From contig NZ_FRCW01000009.1 in assembly GCF_900143055.1 (NCBI RefSeq), forward strand, positions 1 through 64,000: a stretch of 64,000 nt of DNA. Direction: 5' to 3'. The translations under genes and the position numbers were made by a program. The DNA comes from Fibrobacter sp. UWR3 (GTDB lineage: Bacteria > Fibrobacterota > Fibrobacteria > Fibrobacterales > Fibrobacteraceae). The notes beneath the pieces are model-generated. The model made no database searches. It saw nothing but the letters and a program-made list of their open reading frames with translations, and was not told where the DNA came from. Within the stretch, counting starts at the first letter, position 1; each line of letters begins with the position of its first letter. Shown here piece by piece: positions 33,948 through 41,962 of this stretch.

Positions 33948-34973
33948 ATGGATCTGGATTTCAACCGCAAGCTTTCCATCGCGCCGATGCTAGACTGCAC
34001 CGACCGTCACGAGCGCTACTTTCTGCGGCTGATTTCCAAGCACATTCTGCTCTACAGCGAGATGGTTGTCGCAAACGCGGTGCTCCATGCAAAGCCGGAG
34101 CAGTTCCTCGGGCACGAAGCCTTCGAGCACCCCGCAGTTCTGCAGCTCGGGGGCAGCAACCCGGCCGACCTCGCGCAGGCAAGCAAACTCGTGGAATCCG
34201 CGGGTTTCCAGGAAGTGAACCTGAACTGCGGATGCCCTTCGGACCGCGTGCAGAACGGGAACTTCGGGGCTTGCCTCATGAAGGATAAGAACCTCGTGGC
34301 TGACTGCTTCAAGGCCATGCAGGACGCAGTTTCCATTCCCGTCTCCATCAAGTGCCGTATCGGGGTCGACGAGTTCGACAGCTGGGAATTCTTCACCGAT
34401 TTTGTACAAACTATCCGCGATGCGGGTTGCAGGGTTTTCATCGTGCATGCGCGCAAGGCCTGGCTCCAGGGTTTAAGCCCCAAGGAGAACCGCGAGGTCC
34501 CGCCGCTGCACTACGACTTCGTACACCGCCTCAAGGCAGAGATGCCAGGCCTGAACATCAGCATCAACGGCGGCATCAAGACGCTCGACCAGGTGGAAGA
34601 GCAACTGCAGGACCTGGACGGAGTGATGGTCGGGCGAGAAGCGTACGAAAACCCGTGGTTCCTGCGCGATGCCGACGAGCGGATTTTTAACGACCTGCGA
34701 CCGGCGAGCGACAACCCCGCAGACATTATCGCCGGCAAGGCACGTCCCGCCACCCGCAAGGCGCTGCTCGAGGCCTACCTCCCCTACGTGGAGAAGCAGA
34801 CCGCCGAAGGCTGCCCCGCGACCATCCTCGTTCGCCACCTGTACGGGCTATTCACCGGACTCCCCGGCGCCCGAAAGTTCCGCCAGATGCTGAGCAACAA
34901 CGCCCCGCGAGCCGCACAGTTCGGCGGTGCCGCGGCACTTATCCGCCAGGCAATGGACCAGGTGACCGAGTAA
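33948..34973 (+). CDS. dusA: tRNA-dihydrouridine synthase (DusA type)
   Basis: This FMN enzyme reduces uridine to dihydrouridine in the D-loop of tRNA. The 341 residues show LSIAPMLDCTDRH (FMN site), VLQLGGSNPADLAQA, the catalytic Cys region EVNLNCGCPSDRVQNGNFGA, VSIKCRIGVDE, VHARKAWLQGLSPKENREVPPL, SINGGIKT and GVMVGREAYENPW. HARKAWLxGLSPKENR is characteristic of DusA rather than DusB or DusC. The gene is preceded by a TAnnTTTG box almost at the start codon. Confidence 0.95.
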   Translation: MDLDFNRKLSIAPMLDCTDRHERYFLRLISKHILLYSEMVVANAVLHAKPEQFLGHEAFEHPAVLQLGGSNPADLAQASKLVESAGFQEVNLNCGCPSDRVQNGNFGACLMKDKNLVADCFKAMQDAVSIPVSIKCRIGVDEFDSWEFFTDFVQTIRDAGCRVFIVHARKAWLQGLSPKENREVPPLHYDFVHRLKAEMPGLNISINGGIKTLDQVEEQLQDLDGVMVGREAYENPWFLRDADERIFNDLRPASDNPADIIAGKARPATRKALLEAYLPYVEKQTAEGCPATILVRHLYGLFTGLPGARKFRQMLSNNAPRAAQFGGAAALIRQAMDQVTE

Positions 34974-35041
34974 TTTGCGTTTTTCGGTAAAAAACAGCCC
35001 CGTCCGCACCCCCTAGTCTGCCCTAAAATCCCTCTTTCCCC

Positions 35042-35072
35042 TTGACAAAAGGCCAAAATATTTCTCTATTTG
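35042..35072 (+). promoter_or_regulatory. Candidate promoter of the small basic protein gene
   Basis: TTGACA (35042-35047), 17 bp, then TCTATTTG (35065-35072). The downstream box is one base from the Bacteroidota TAnnTTTG consensus, while the upstream box is a classic -35. A 5' leader of about 35 bp would precede the ATG at 35114. Confidence 0.6.
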
Positions 35073-35113
35073 GGGGCACATTTTTAAGTTTAACCTTTAA
35101 CGGAGATACAACC

Positions 35114-35209
35114 ATGCCTTGCGGAAAGAAAAGAAAGCGCAGGAAGATTGCGACCCACAAGCGTAAAAAGCGCCGTCGTCGTGACCGTCACAAAAAGAAA
35201 CTTCGCTAA
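35114..35209 (+). CDS. Very small Lys/Arg-rich ribosomal-like protein (AURKAIP1/COX24 type)
   Basis: The 31 residues (MPCGKKRKRRKIATHKRKKR, then RRRDRHKKKLR) match the short basic proteins annotated as AURKAIP1/COX24-domain proteins in Bacteroidota. These are related to mitochondrial mS38 and mycobacterial bS22 of the small ribosomal subunit. The role is probably a ribosome-bound peptide that contacts rRNA. A strong ribosome binding site (CGGAG) and a promoter lie upstream. It is only about 95 bp before the argF start and may be co-transcribed with it. Confidence 0.82.
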   Translation: MPCGKKRKRRKIATHKRKKRRRRDRHKKKLR

Positions 35210-35304
35210 TATCCGTTAGCATCTTCTTGTGATTTCCAAAAGACGGAGTGAAAACTCCGTTTTTTAGTTTTTTTTGTTTTTAGGGCTTGCCCAAAGGAAT
35301 CAAA

Positions 35305-36264
35305 ATGATTGATCGCAACAAGCACTTCCTCCGCCTGATGGACTGGAGTGAAGAAAAAATCCTCGAAACCGTCGAAATCGCCTCCCGCCTGAAGGCCGAG
35401 GTTCACGCCGGCAAGGTGTCTGACCGTCTGCACGGCCAGAACATCGCCATGTTCTTCGAGAAACCCTCGCTGCGTACCATCACCACGTTCCAGGTGGGCA
35501 TGAACCAGCTCGGCGGCCACGCCGTGCTCCTCGCCCCGGATTCCATCGGGCTCGGCAAGCGCGAAAGCGTCAAGGACGTCGCCCGCTGCCTCAGCCGCTG
35601 GGTGAACGCCATCGTAGTCCGTTGCTTCAAGCAGCAGCTGGTGGAAGAACTCGCCGAATTCGGCAGCGTCCCTATAGTGAACGCCCTCACCGACGACTGC
35701 CACCCCTGCCAGGCCATCGCCTTCGCGCAGATGATCAGCGAGAACCTCGGCGGTTTCAAGAACGCCGATGGCAAGCCGAAGACTGTCGCCTTCATCGGTG
35801 ACGGCAACAACGTGGCAAACTCCTTCCTCGCGCTCGCCTCCAAGGTGGGCATGAACTTCACTCTCGCCTGCCCCAAGGGTTTCGAGCAGCCGAAGAACGT
35901 GGTGGAAGAAGCCGCAGCCGGCCTCAAGAAGCACGGCTGCCAGTACCGCGTGTTCAACGACCCGAAGGAAGCCGTCAAGGACGCCGACATCCTCTATAGC
36001 GACGTCTGGGTGAGCATGGGCCAGGAAGGCGAAAAGGCCGAAAAGCAGAGCCACTTCCTCCCGTTTCAGATCAACGACGAACTCCTGAAGCTCGCTCCGG
36101 CACACTGCAAGGTGAGCCACTGCCTGCCCGCACACCGCGGCGAAGAAATCACGGATTCCGTGATGGACAACCTCGACGTGAACATGAGCTTCGAAGAAGC
36201 GGAGAATCGTCTCCATGCACATAAAGCCGTTCTCTGGCAAGTCATGACTCCTTTTTCCCGATAA
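35305..36264 (+). CDS. argF: Ornithine carbamoyltransferase
   Basis: This enzyme transfers a carbamoyl group to ornithine to form citrulline in arginine synthesis. The 319 residues show the carbamoyl-phosphate loop FEKPSLRTITTF (about 51), HPCQA (about 133), FIGDGNNVANS, DVWVSMGQE and HCLPAHRGEEITD (about 272, catalytic Cys). The loop reads SLRTI where most OTCases have STRTR, so the second Arg is Ile. The ATG at 35305 follows AAGGA; an upstream TTG is rejected. The stop codon lies at the very start of a dispersed intergenic element. Confidence 0.92.
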   Translation: MIDRNKHFLRLMDWSEEKILETVEIASRLKAEVHAGKVSDRLHGQNIAMFFEKPSLRTITTFQVGMNQLGGHAVLLAPDSIGLGKRESVKDVARCLSRWVNAIVVRCFKQQLVEELAEFGSVPIVNALTDDCHPCQAIAFAQMISENLGGFKNADGKPKTVAFIGDGNNVANSFLALASKVGMNFTLACPKGFEQPKNVVEEAAAGLKKHGCQYRVFNDPKEAVKDADILYSDVWVSMGQEGEKAEKQSHFLPFQINDELLKLAPAHCKVSHCLPAHRGEEITDSVMDNLDVNMSFEEAENRLHAHKAVLWQVMTPFSR

Positions 36265-36355
36265 GCTTCGCTATACTGCGTTGTTCGGCCTCTCACGTAC
36301 CTTTTAGTACGCTACGAGGCCTCGCGCCTTGTCTAGCTCGCTTCTCTGAAAAAAG
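36259..36355 (+). repeat. Dispersed intergenic element, copy B (3' of argF)
   Basis: It starts GATAAGCTTCGCTATAC (its TAA is the argF stop), has a central GTACCTTTTAGTAC near-palindrome and ends TAGCTCGCTTCTCTGAAAAAA. The order and spacing of blocks match copy A after argD, read in the same direction as the upstream arg gene. Confidence 0.7.
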
Positions 36356-36412
36356 TTTTTCGCAACCCTTTTCTTAAGCAAAATGCGTTTTTGATAAAAA
36401 ATTATTAAGTGA

Positions 36413-36439
36413 AAAATCCCGCCAATCCGCGGGATTTTT
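36413..36439. terminator. Bidirectional terminator between argF and a lipoprotein gene
   Basis: The stem ATCCCGC / GCGGGAT is flanked by AAAA on the left and TTTTTT on the right. It is shared by two convergent genes. Confidence 0.88.
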
Positions 36440-36442
36440 TCG

Positions 36443-37642
36443 TTATTTCGCGATAAAGTCGCTGGGCTTGACGCCGTAGAACACGACATCGTCTATCCAG
36501 AATTCGGTCTCGTCGTAGGAGGCTATCGAGATGGTCGTCACCGCCTTGCTGATGACATCCCAACCGAGATTGCCGTACATATCGTCGCGCGGCTTGAAAT
36601 TAGCAGGCTTTATGACGCGCCGCACCCAGCCATCCGTATTGAGGGTATCGTAAGCGAGCGTCTTGCCTTCTTCGTTCGAACTGCCGAGCGTCTCAAGCGT
36701 AATCGAGATGACGCCGTTCCCGCGGGCATAGAACACGATAGAATCCGTTGCAGACAGATCGCACGGAGATTCCTCCGGGCAAACCCAGATTCCGTAGAAC
36801 GACCAGCGTCCGCGCCCCGCAGAAGATACCCAGTGCAAGGCGTTGCCGGCACGGTCCGCACCCGCTTCCACGAAGAATTCCTCAATGTCCTCGCGCGTCT
36901 CGGGCACCATCGCCACCTCGGGAGTCGTCTTCACGCTCGTATCCGTAGAAGACATGTAACCCGCCTCGCTTATACCGAGTTCCCGGATAACGAACTGCGC
37001 TTCCGCAGATTCGAAGTCCAGCACCTTGACAGAATCCGGTTCAAACGTGCGGACATTCGCGAGCGTTTCCTTCCCGGGCCAAACTTCCGCATATTCGTCC
37101 ACAATACTATCGCCCACAACCACACGCAGGTCATAATCATACGCCGGGAGCGAATCCATCTCGTAGAACCCTTCACTATCGGTCTTTACAAGACGGTCGG
37201 TTCCATACACCTGAATCCAAGCATGGTCAACGCCTTCCGGTAGGTAAACCCTACCACGCATGCTCCCCGTCTTTGCCAACACAAACCGCTGACCATCGAA
37301 TTCGCGCAAGTCTTCGGCAAAAATCTTCCGGAACAGGCCCTTGCCCTTATCTACAATCTCGATCGTCGCCACATCAACACCGAGACTATCGATACGGATA
37401 CAGCCCAAGGAATCCGTCACAAATTCCTCATAGTATTCCGGTGCAGCGGAATCTCCGTCAATACTGCGGACAAAACTTGCGGCACGCATACGGGCCAACA
37501 CACCTGCCGCAGGCACGGAATCCTCGTGAACGACCTGAATCAGGTAGGCATTCTCTGTCTCGACCGTGCTGATGCCCGCCACCTTGTCGTTCGAGCACGC
37601 ACAAAGAATCACGGTCACAAGGAATAAGAGGAACTTCTTCAT
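36443..37642 (-). CDS. Lipoprotein with CnaB-like and CBM11-like regions (cassette 3, downstream gene)
   Basis: The leader ends in a lipobox (LVTVILCAC). The 399 residues contain a carboxypeptidase-regulatory/CnaB-like region (GSMRGRVYLPEGVDHAWIQV, then DSEGFYEMDSLPAYDYDLRV, about 130-180). A C-terminal jelly-roll-like domain (about 255-395) has GRGRWSFYGIW, DSIVFYARGNGVISITLE, WVRRVIKPANF and EFWIDDVVFYGV, which resembles CBM11 or related galactose-binding folds. This suggests glycan binding at the surface, not enzymatic activity. Its start overlaps the TIGR02147 stop by 4 bp (ATGA). The plan mirrors the LamG lipoprotein at 12621. Confidence 0.82.
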   Translation of the reverse strand: MKKFLLFLVTVILCACSNDKVAGISTVETENAYLIQVVHEDSVPAAGVLARMRAASFVRSIDGDSAAPEYYEEFVTDSLGCIRIDSLGVDVATIEIVDKGKGLFRKIFAEDLREFDGQRFVLAKTGSMRGRVYLPEGVDHAWIQVYGTDRLVKTDSEGFYEMDSLPAYDYDLRVVVGDSIVDEYAEVWPGKETLANVRTFEPDSVKVLDFESAEAQFVIRELGISEAGYMSSTDTSVKTTPEVAMVPETREDIEEFFVEAGADRAGNALHWVSSAGRGRWSFYGIWVCPEESPCDLSATDSIVFYARGNGVISITLETLGSSNEEGKTLAYDTLNTDGWVRRVIKPANFKPRDDMYGNLGWDVISKAVTTISIASYDETEFWIDDVVFYGVKPSDFIAK

Positions 37643-38493
37643 TTTCTCGCGCCCTCCTTTTTCACCTGATGGCCATTCTGCACTTCGGCAACCGGGTAAA
37701 GGGCAAATACAAACTGCATCGCCTTGTTCGGCACCTTTACCTCACCCACCCTCTTCTGCACCTGGCGCCTGAATTCAAGCGTCATCTCGTTCAGGTCGGC
37801 AAAGCAATCTTCATCGACACCCACGAGCAGCGAAGATATATTGCGCCTCGCAGGCTCAATGGAAACCAGAGCGTTCTGCGCAAGGGCGAGCAACTGGTTC
37901 TGGTAACTGCGTATGGCGGCAGTCTTCGTGGGCGAACTTCCCGATGTAAAGTTCGCTGTCGTTGCCGCATAGCGTTCCGATGCGAGCGGAGTAATGAGCT
38001 TTAGGTCCTTGAGCACCTTTATGGCTTCGCGCACCTGGTCTTCCGAAACAGTCGGCGTAATCTGCTTCACCAGGCGCGAGACTTCGGCATGCCCACCGTT
38101 CATCTCGATAAGCGCGCGTACCACGGGAATCCACCACTTGCTTAAGAACAGGTATTCGCTCGGATTGAACTTGCGCAGGTCAACATCCTGCAGGGCAAGC
38201 GCCATCTTGTAGAGTTTGTCCTTCTTTGCGGGCGACTTTGTCTTGGACGCCGCCACCAGAATCTCGAAAATCTCGCCACTGCGGCCCTTCAGGTCCAACA
38301 GATCCTTGGCCAGCGGAATACTGCGGTTGGGCAAGTGAAGTTCCTTGTTCAGCACGCGGAACACCTGGCTCGTTTCCAGACTGAGCTTCTGCCCCAACAT
38401 CTTGTAAGAATACAGGGGCATCTCCAGCTTGCGCTGGGTATAGTAGTTCTTCAGCAGATCCCTGTAATCGCTTATTTCGTCAATATTCAGCAT
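37639..38493 (-). CDS. TIGR02147/DUF4423 regulator-like protein (cassette 3)
   Basis: The 284 residues are paralogous to the proteins at 14036 and 20426. The N-terminal ISDYRDLLKNYYTQRKLE is followed by a Cro-like helix-turn-helix (SYKMLGQKLSLETSQVFRVL and LPNRSIPLAKDLLDL). The family signature YLFLSKWWIPVVRALIEM lies at about 125-142, a winged-helix-like AIKVLKDLKLITPLASERYA segment follows, and the C-terminal region has RNISSLLVGVDEDCFADLN. The ATG at 38493 is preferred to a GTG two codons earlier. An inverted repeat CTGGC...GCCAG lies about 70 bp upstream. It is translationally coupled to the lipoprotein gene. Confidence 0.87.
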   Translation of the reverse strand: MLNIDEISDYRDLLKNYYTQRKLEMPLYSYKMLGQKLSLETSQVFRVLNKELHLPNRSIPLAKDLLDLKGRSGEIFEILVAASKTKSPAKKDKLYKMALALQDVDLRKFNPSEYLFLSKWWIPVVRALIEMNGGHAEVSRLVKQITPTVSEDQVREAIKVLKDLKLITPLASERYAATTANFTSGSSPTKTAAIRSYQNQLLALAQNALVSIEPARRNISSLLVGVDEDCFADLNEMTLEFRRQVQKRVGEVKVPNKAMQFVFALYPVAEVQNGHQVKKEGARK

Positions 38494-38692
38494 AGGCACA
38501 TTCTAGAAAAGACAATTATCCAATCAATAAAATAATCTATTCTGGCCTAAAAAAGGCGCCAGTAACTCACCCACCATTGAAAAAATTACAATGAATTGTT
38601 ATAAAACAGCCCCATTTTGCCCCTTCAAGTAGGTAATTTCTTATCTAGGAAGATATTTCCGCCAATAAAGTTTCACATCCACACACAAAAAA

Positions 38693-38724
38693 AATCCCGC
38701 CGGTAAACTCCGGTGGGATTTTTT
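38693..38724 (-). terminator. Terminator downstream of fumarase
   Basis: The arms AATCCCGCCGG / CCGGTGGGATT have one G-T pair and T-rich flanks on both strands (TTTTTT on the minus strand). It ends the fumarase transcript and isolates it from the TIGR02147 promoter region. Confidence 0.82.
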
Positions 38725-38734
38725 AGTTGCGAAA

Positions 38735-38758
38735 GATTCCCGCCTTCGCGGGAATGAC
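38735..38758. repeat. REP-like palindrome (ATTCCCGC variant)
   Basis: GATTCCCGCC-TTC-GCGGGAATGAC, with a partial second copy (GCGGGAATGAC) just after it. It is the T-for-C variant of the dispersed GATCCCCGCC family. Confidence 0.75.
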
Positions 38759-38778
38759 GATAAGCGGGAATGACGACG

Positions 38779-40416
38779 CTAGATCAAACCTTCAAAGAAG
38801 TTGTTGCCCTTGTCATCCACGAGGATGAAGGCCGGGAAGTCCTTGATGGTGATCTTGCGGATGGCTTCCATGCCGAGTTCCGGGAAGGCCACGATGTCGT
38901 TGCTGAGGATGTTCTGTTCAGCGAGGATGGCTGCCGGGCCGCCGATAGAGCCGAGGAAGAATCCGCCGTACTTCTTGCAGGCGTCGGTCACGTCCTGGCT
39001 GCGGTTGCCCTTCGCAACCATGATCATCGAGGCACCCTTGCTCTGGAAGCGCATCACGTACGGGTCCATGCGGTTGGCAGTCGTCGGGCCGAAGCTGCCG
39101 GTGGGCATGCCTGCCGGAGTCTTGGCCGGGCCGGCGTAGTAAATCGGGTGGTCGGACACGACCTTGAGCACGGTCTTTTCTTCGTCGGTGAGTTCTTCGC
39201 CGCGTTCCTGCTTGTCGAAGATTTCGGCAATCTTTGCGTGAGCCATGTCGCGGGCCACAATCATCGTGCCCTTGAGGCTGAGGCGCGTCTTCACCGGATA
39301 CTTGGTGAGGTCGGCGAGCACTTCCTTCATCGGGCGGTCAAGGTCGATTTCAACGGCCGGGGCGAGGTTCACGGCATTGCCAGCCGGAATGTAGTTTTCC
39401 GGATGGTGTTCCATCTTTTCGAGCCAGAGGCCGTTCTCGTCAATCTTTGCCTTGATGTTACGGTCGGCAGAGCAGCTAACGCCGATAGAAACCGGGCAGC
39501 TTGCAGCATGACGCGGAGCGCGGATCACGCGCACATCGTGCACTAGGTACTTGCCGCCGAACTGGGCGCCAATGCCCGTCTTCTGGCAAATGTGCAGGAC
39601 CTTTTCTTCCATTTCGAGGTCGCGGAAAATGCGACCGCCTTCGGAACCCGTGGTCGGAATATCGTCGAGGTAGCCGCAGCTAGCGAGCTTCACCATGTGG
39701 GTGTTCATTTCGGCAGAGGTACCGCCAATCACAATCGCGAGGTGGTACGGAGGGCAGGCCGCAGTACCGAGCGTCTTCACCTTTTCGGCGAGGAACTTTT
39801 CCAAGGACTTCGGGTTGAGGAGCGCCTTGGTCATGGGCCAGTAGTAAGTCTTGTTGGCAGAGCCACCGCCCTTGGCCACGAACAGGAACTTCATCTCGGC
39901 GCCTTCTTCGGCGTGGATGTCGATCTGGGCAGGCAGGTTGCAACCGGTGTTCTTTTCTTCGTACATGGTCAAGGGTGCAATCTGGCTGTAGCGCAGGTTC
40001 TTGGTGGTGTAGGCGTTGTAGATGCCTTCCGAAATCGCTTCGGCATCGTCGAAGCCGGTCCACACCTGCTGGCCCTTGTGGGCAACGCAGATTGCCGTAC
40101 CGGTGTCCTGGCAGAACGGGAGGATGCCCTTGGCGGCAACGCAGGCGTTCTTGAGCATGGTGAGGGCGACAAACTTGTCGTTGTCCGAAGCTTCCGGGTC
40201 CTGCAAAATCTTGGCGACCTTCGCCGTATGGGCCGGGCGCAGGCAGAATTCGACTTCTTCAAAGGCTGCCTGGGCAATCTTGGTGAGCGCCTCGGGGGCG
40301 ACCTTCAGAATCTTCTTGCCTTCGAATTCGGCGACGGAAACGCCGTCTTTACCGAGGTTCACGTATTCGGTAGTATCTTCACCGTGCTGGACGGTTGCTT
40401 CGTATTTGAATGCCAT
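38779..40416 (-). CDS. fumA: Class I (iron-sulfur) fumarate hydratase
   Basis: This [4Fe-4S] hydratase interconverts malate and fumarate. In a succinate-forming fermenter it would run towards fumarate, feeding fumarate reductase. The 545 residues carry both alpha and beta parts in one chain, as in FumA/FumB. Motifs include [50 protein letters not shown], and in the C-terminal part [19 protein letters not shown], followed by SIGGPAAI. Candidate cluster cysteines are in [16 protein letters not shown] and AACPPYH. It appears monocistronic with a clear terminator. Oxygen sensitivity is expected from the cluster type. Confidence 0.95.
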   Translation of the reverse strand: MAFKYEATVQHGEDTTEYVNLGKDGVSVAEFEGKKILKVAPEALTKIAQAAFEEVEFCLRPAHTAKVAKILQDPEASDNDKFVALTMLKNACVAAKGILPFCQDTGTAICVAHKGQQVWTGFDDAEAISEGIYNAYTTKNLRYSQIAPLTMYEEKNTGCNLPAQIDIHAEEGAEMKFLFVAKGGGSANKTYYWPMTKALLNPKSLEKFLAEKVKTLGTAACPPYHLAIVIGGTSAEMNTHMVKLASCGYLDDIPTTGSEGGRIFRDLEMEEKVLHICQKTGIGAQFGGKYLVHDVRVIRAPRHAASCPVSIGVSCSADRNIKAKIDENGLWLEKMEHHPENYIPAGNAVNLAPAVEIDLDRPMKEVLADLTKYPVKTRLSLKGTMIVARDMAHAKIAEIFDKQERGEELTDEEKTVLKVVSDHPIYYAGPAKTPAGMPTGSFGPTTANRMDPYVMRFQSKGASMIMVAKGNRSQDVTDACKKYGGFFLGSIGGPAAILAEQNILSNDIVAFPELGMEAIRKITIKDFPAFILVDDKGNNFFEGLI

Positions 40417-40647
40417 AATTTGTGTCTCTAGTGAGGGGTTAAATTTTGATTCATAAGATAAAAATTGCCCCGACCGAAGGGGGCGGTCTCGCCAGGCGTA
40501 ATGCCTTTTTTTGTAAAAACCGCCGATGAACGTACAAAAAAAGGGGATTATTTGAATTTTTTTAATTTTTTTTTAGCAATTCGCCCCAAGATGTGCTATT
40601 TTTTAGAGCGTAAGTTTAAAAACAACCCCTAAAGAGGAATGGAATCT

Positions 40648-41337
40648 ATGATGAAAAAGATTTTGATGGTCTCCATGCTCGCTGCGGCAGTCGCATTCGC
40701 CGCGCCGGCCAAGTCCGCCAAGAAGGCAGCCCCCGCTGCCGCACCGGCACCTGCCGCCGAAGCCGCCGCTCCCGCTGCTGCTCCGGCCCCTGCCGCTGAA
40801 GCTGCCCCGGCTGCTGCACCTGCTGCTGAAGCCGCTGCTCCGGCCCCTGCCGCTGAAGCTGCCCCGGCCGCCGCTCCCGCTGCCGAAGCCGCACCGGCAC
40901 CTGCCGCTGAAGCCGCACCGGCACCTGCCGCTGAAGCTGCCCCGGCCGCCGCTCCTGCTGCCGAAGCTGCTCCCGCTGCCGAGGCCGCTCCTGCCGAAGC
41001 CGCAGCCGCCACTGATTCCGCCGCCGCTCCGGCCGAAGCCGCTCCTGCTGAAGCAGCGCCCGCCGAAGCTGCCGCTCCGGCCGACACCGCCAAGACCGAA
41101 GTCCTCGAAGCCAAGACCGAAGAAGCCCCGGTAGACTCCGCCGCTCTCGCCAAGGCCGAAGAAGAAAAGAAGGCTGCCGAAGCTGAAGCTAAGGCAAAGG
41201 CCGAAGAACAGCAGAAGATGGAAGCCCAGAGCATGGGTTCTGCAAAGACCACCATCATGGAAAACCCGTGGGAATTCCTCGTGGTGTCTGCGCTGTTCGT
41301 CGCTTCTGTTCTCGTGATCATCTTCACCGGGGATTGA
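40648..41337 (+). CDS. Ala/Pro/Glu-rich exported protein with C-terminal membrane segment
   Basis: A signal peptide (KKILMVSMLAAAVAFAAPA) is followed by about 105 residues of degenerate AAPAPAAEA repeats. A charged helix (about 170-200, AKAEEEKKAAEAEAKAKAEE) precedes one hydrophobic segment at the very end (EFLVVSALFVASVLVIIF). The low-complexity part could act as a rigid periplasmic spacer like the Pro-rich region of TonB, with the C-terminal helix as anchor; this is inference. Both opposite-strand frames stay open because of the biased codons. The start ATG at 40648 fits the AGAGGA spacing better than the ATG at 40639. It is followed by three stacked terminator hairpins, suggesting high expression. 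Confidence 0.75.
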   Translation: MMKKILMVSMLAAAVAFAAPAKSAKKAAPAAAPAPAAEAAAPAAAPAPAAEAAPAAAPAAEAAAPAPAAEAAPAAAPAAEAAPAPAAEAAPAPAAEAAPAAAPAAEAAPAAEAAPAEAAAATDSAAAPAEAAPAEAAPAEAAAPADTAKTEVLEAKTEEAPVDSAALAKAEEEKKAAEAEAKAKAEEQQKMEAQSMGSAKTTIMENPWEFLVVSALFVASVLVIIFTGD

Positions 41338-41341
41338 TAGC

Positions 41342-41580
41342 GACCGTTCGCGCTTGATGCGTGAGCTACGTCTCCGGACCGCGCTCACTCTCACTGCAAA
41401 GGCTCGTTAATACGAGCCTTTTCCGTTCACGGAAGACCGTTCGCGCTTGATGCGTGAGCCACGTCTCCGGACCGCGCTCACTCTCACTGCAAAGGCTCGT
41501 TAATACGAGCCTTTTCCGTTCACGGAAGACCGCTCGTTCAACAACAGGTTTAAAAGGCCGGCTGAAAGCCGGTCTTTTTG
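41342..41580 (+). repeat. Two tandem 93-bp units with terminator hairpins, plus a third hairpin
   Basis: Units begin at 41342 and 41435 (GACCGTTCGCGCTTGATGCG) and differ by about one base; a third partial start is at 41528. Each unit contains GGCTCG-TTAATA-CGAGCC followed by TTTT (41401-41418 and 41494-41511). A separate hairpin GCCGGCT-GAA-AGCCGGT with CTTTTT follows at 41557-41578. Together they form three terminators in series behind the Ala-rich protein gene. Confidence 0.9.
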
Positions 41581-41962
41581 CAACAAGCCCCAGACTCCAC
41601 GCTATTTTGCAAATCCGGCGGTGAAATCGGACTTTTTTCATCATTTTCACCGCCACTTCCGCAACTTTACCCCCAAAAATACGGCAAAGGAGGGCGCACG
41701 CCCTCCCTAAGACCCTCCCGACACTTAATAATCCGCTAAACAGGTATAAAAAGGAGATCCCCGCCTACGCGGGGATGACAGCAGATTATGTGAGCCGGAG
41801 GCGGCTCGTATCAACGAGCCGTCGTAGGCGACCTTTGGACACTTGCGCTTTAGCGCTTAGTGTACATGGCCACCTTTAGGTGGGAGCGAGTGAGGAACCG
41901 GAGGTTTCAATGCCCTAGATGACGAGCGAGCGGTCGCATTTGCGCGAGCACCTGCGGTGCAC
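41581..41962. other. Intergenic region with REP-like element and small hairpins
   Basis: There is no gene here. A REP-like palindrome (GATCCCCGCC-TAC-GCGGGGATGAC) lies at 41756-41779. Several short inverted repeats follow, such as GGCTCGTATCAACGAGCC, GCGCTTTAGCGC, CCACCTTTAGGTGG and GTGCACCGCAGGTGC-like sequence near the end. The region may include decayed copies of intergenic repeats. Confidence 0.6.

Noticed and set aside
40603-41394. Gly/Ser/Arg-rich and Ala-rich frames on the minus strand opposite the Ala/Pro-rich gene
   Set aside because: They arise from the GC-rich repeat. Only the plus-strand frame has a ribosome binding site, signal peptide and membrane anchor.
41342-41528. CRISPR-like array
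   Set aside because: There are only two long (93-bp) near-identical copies with no unique spacers, and no cas genes are nearby.
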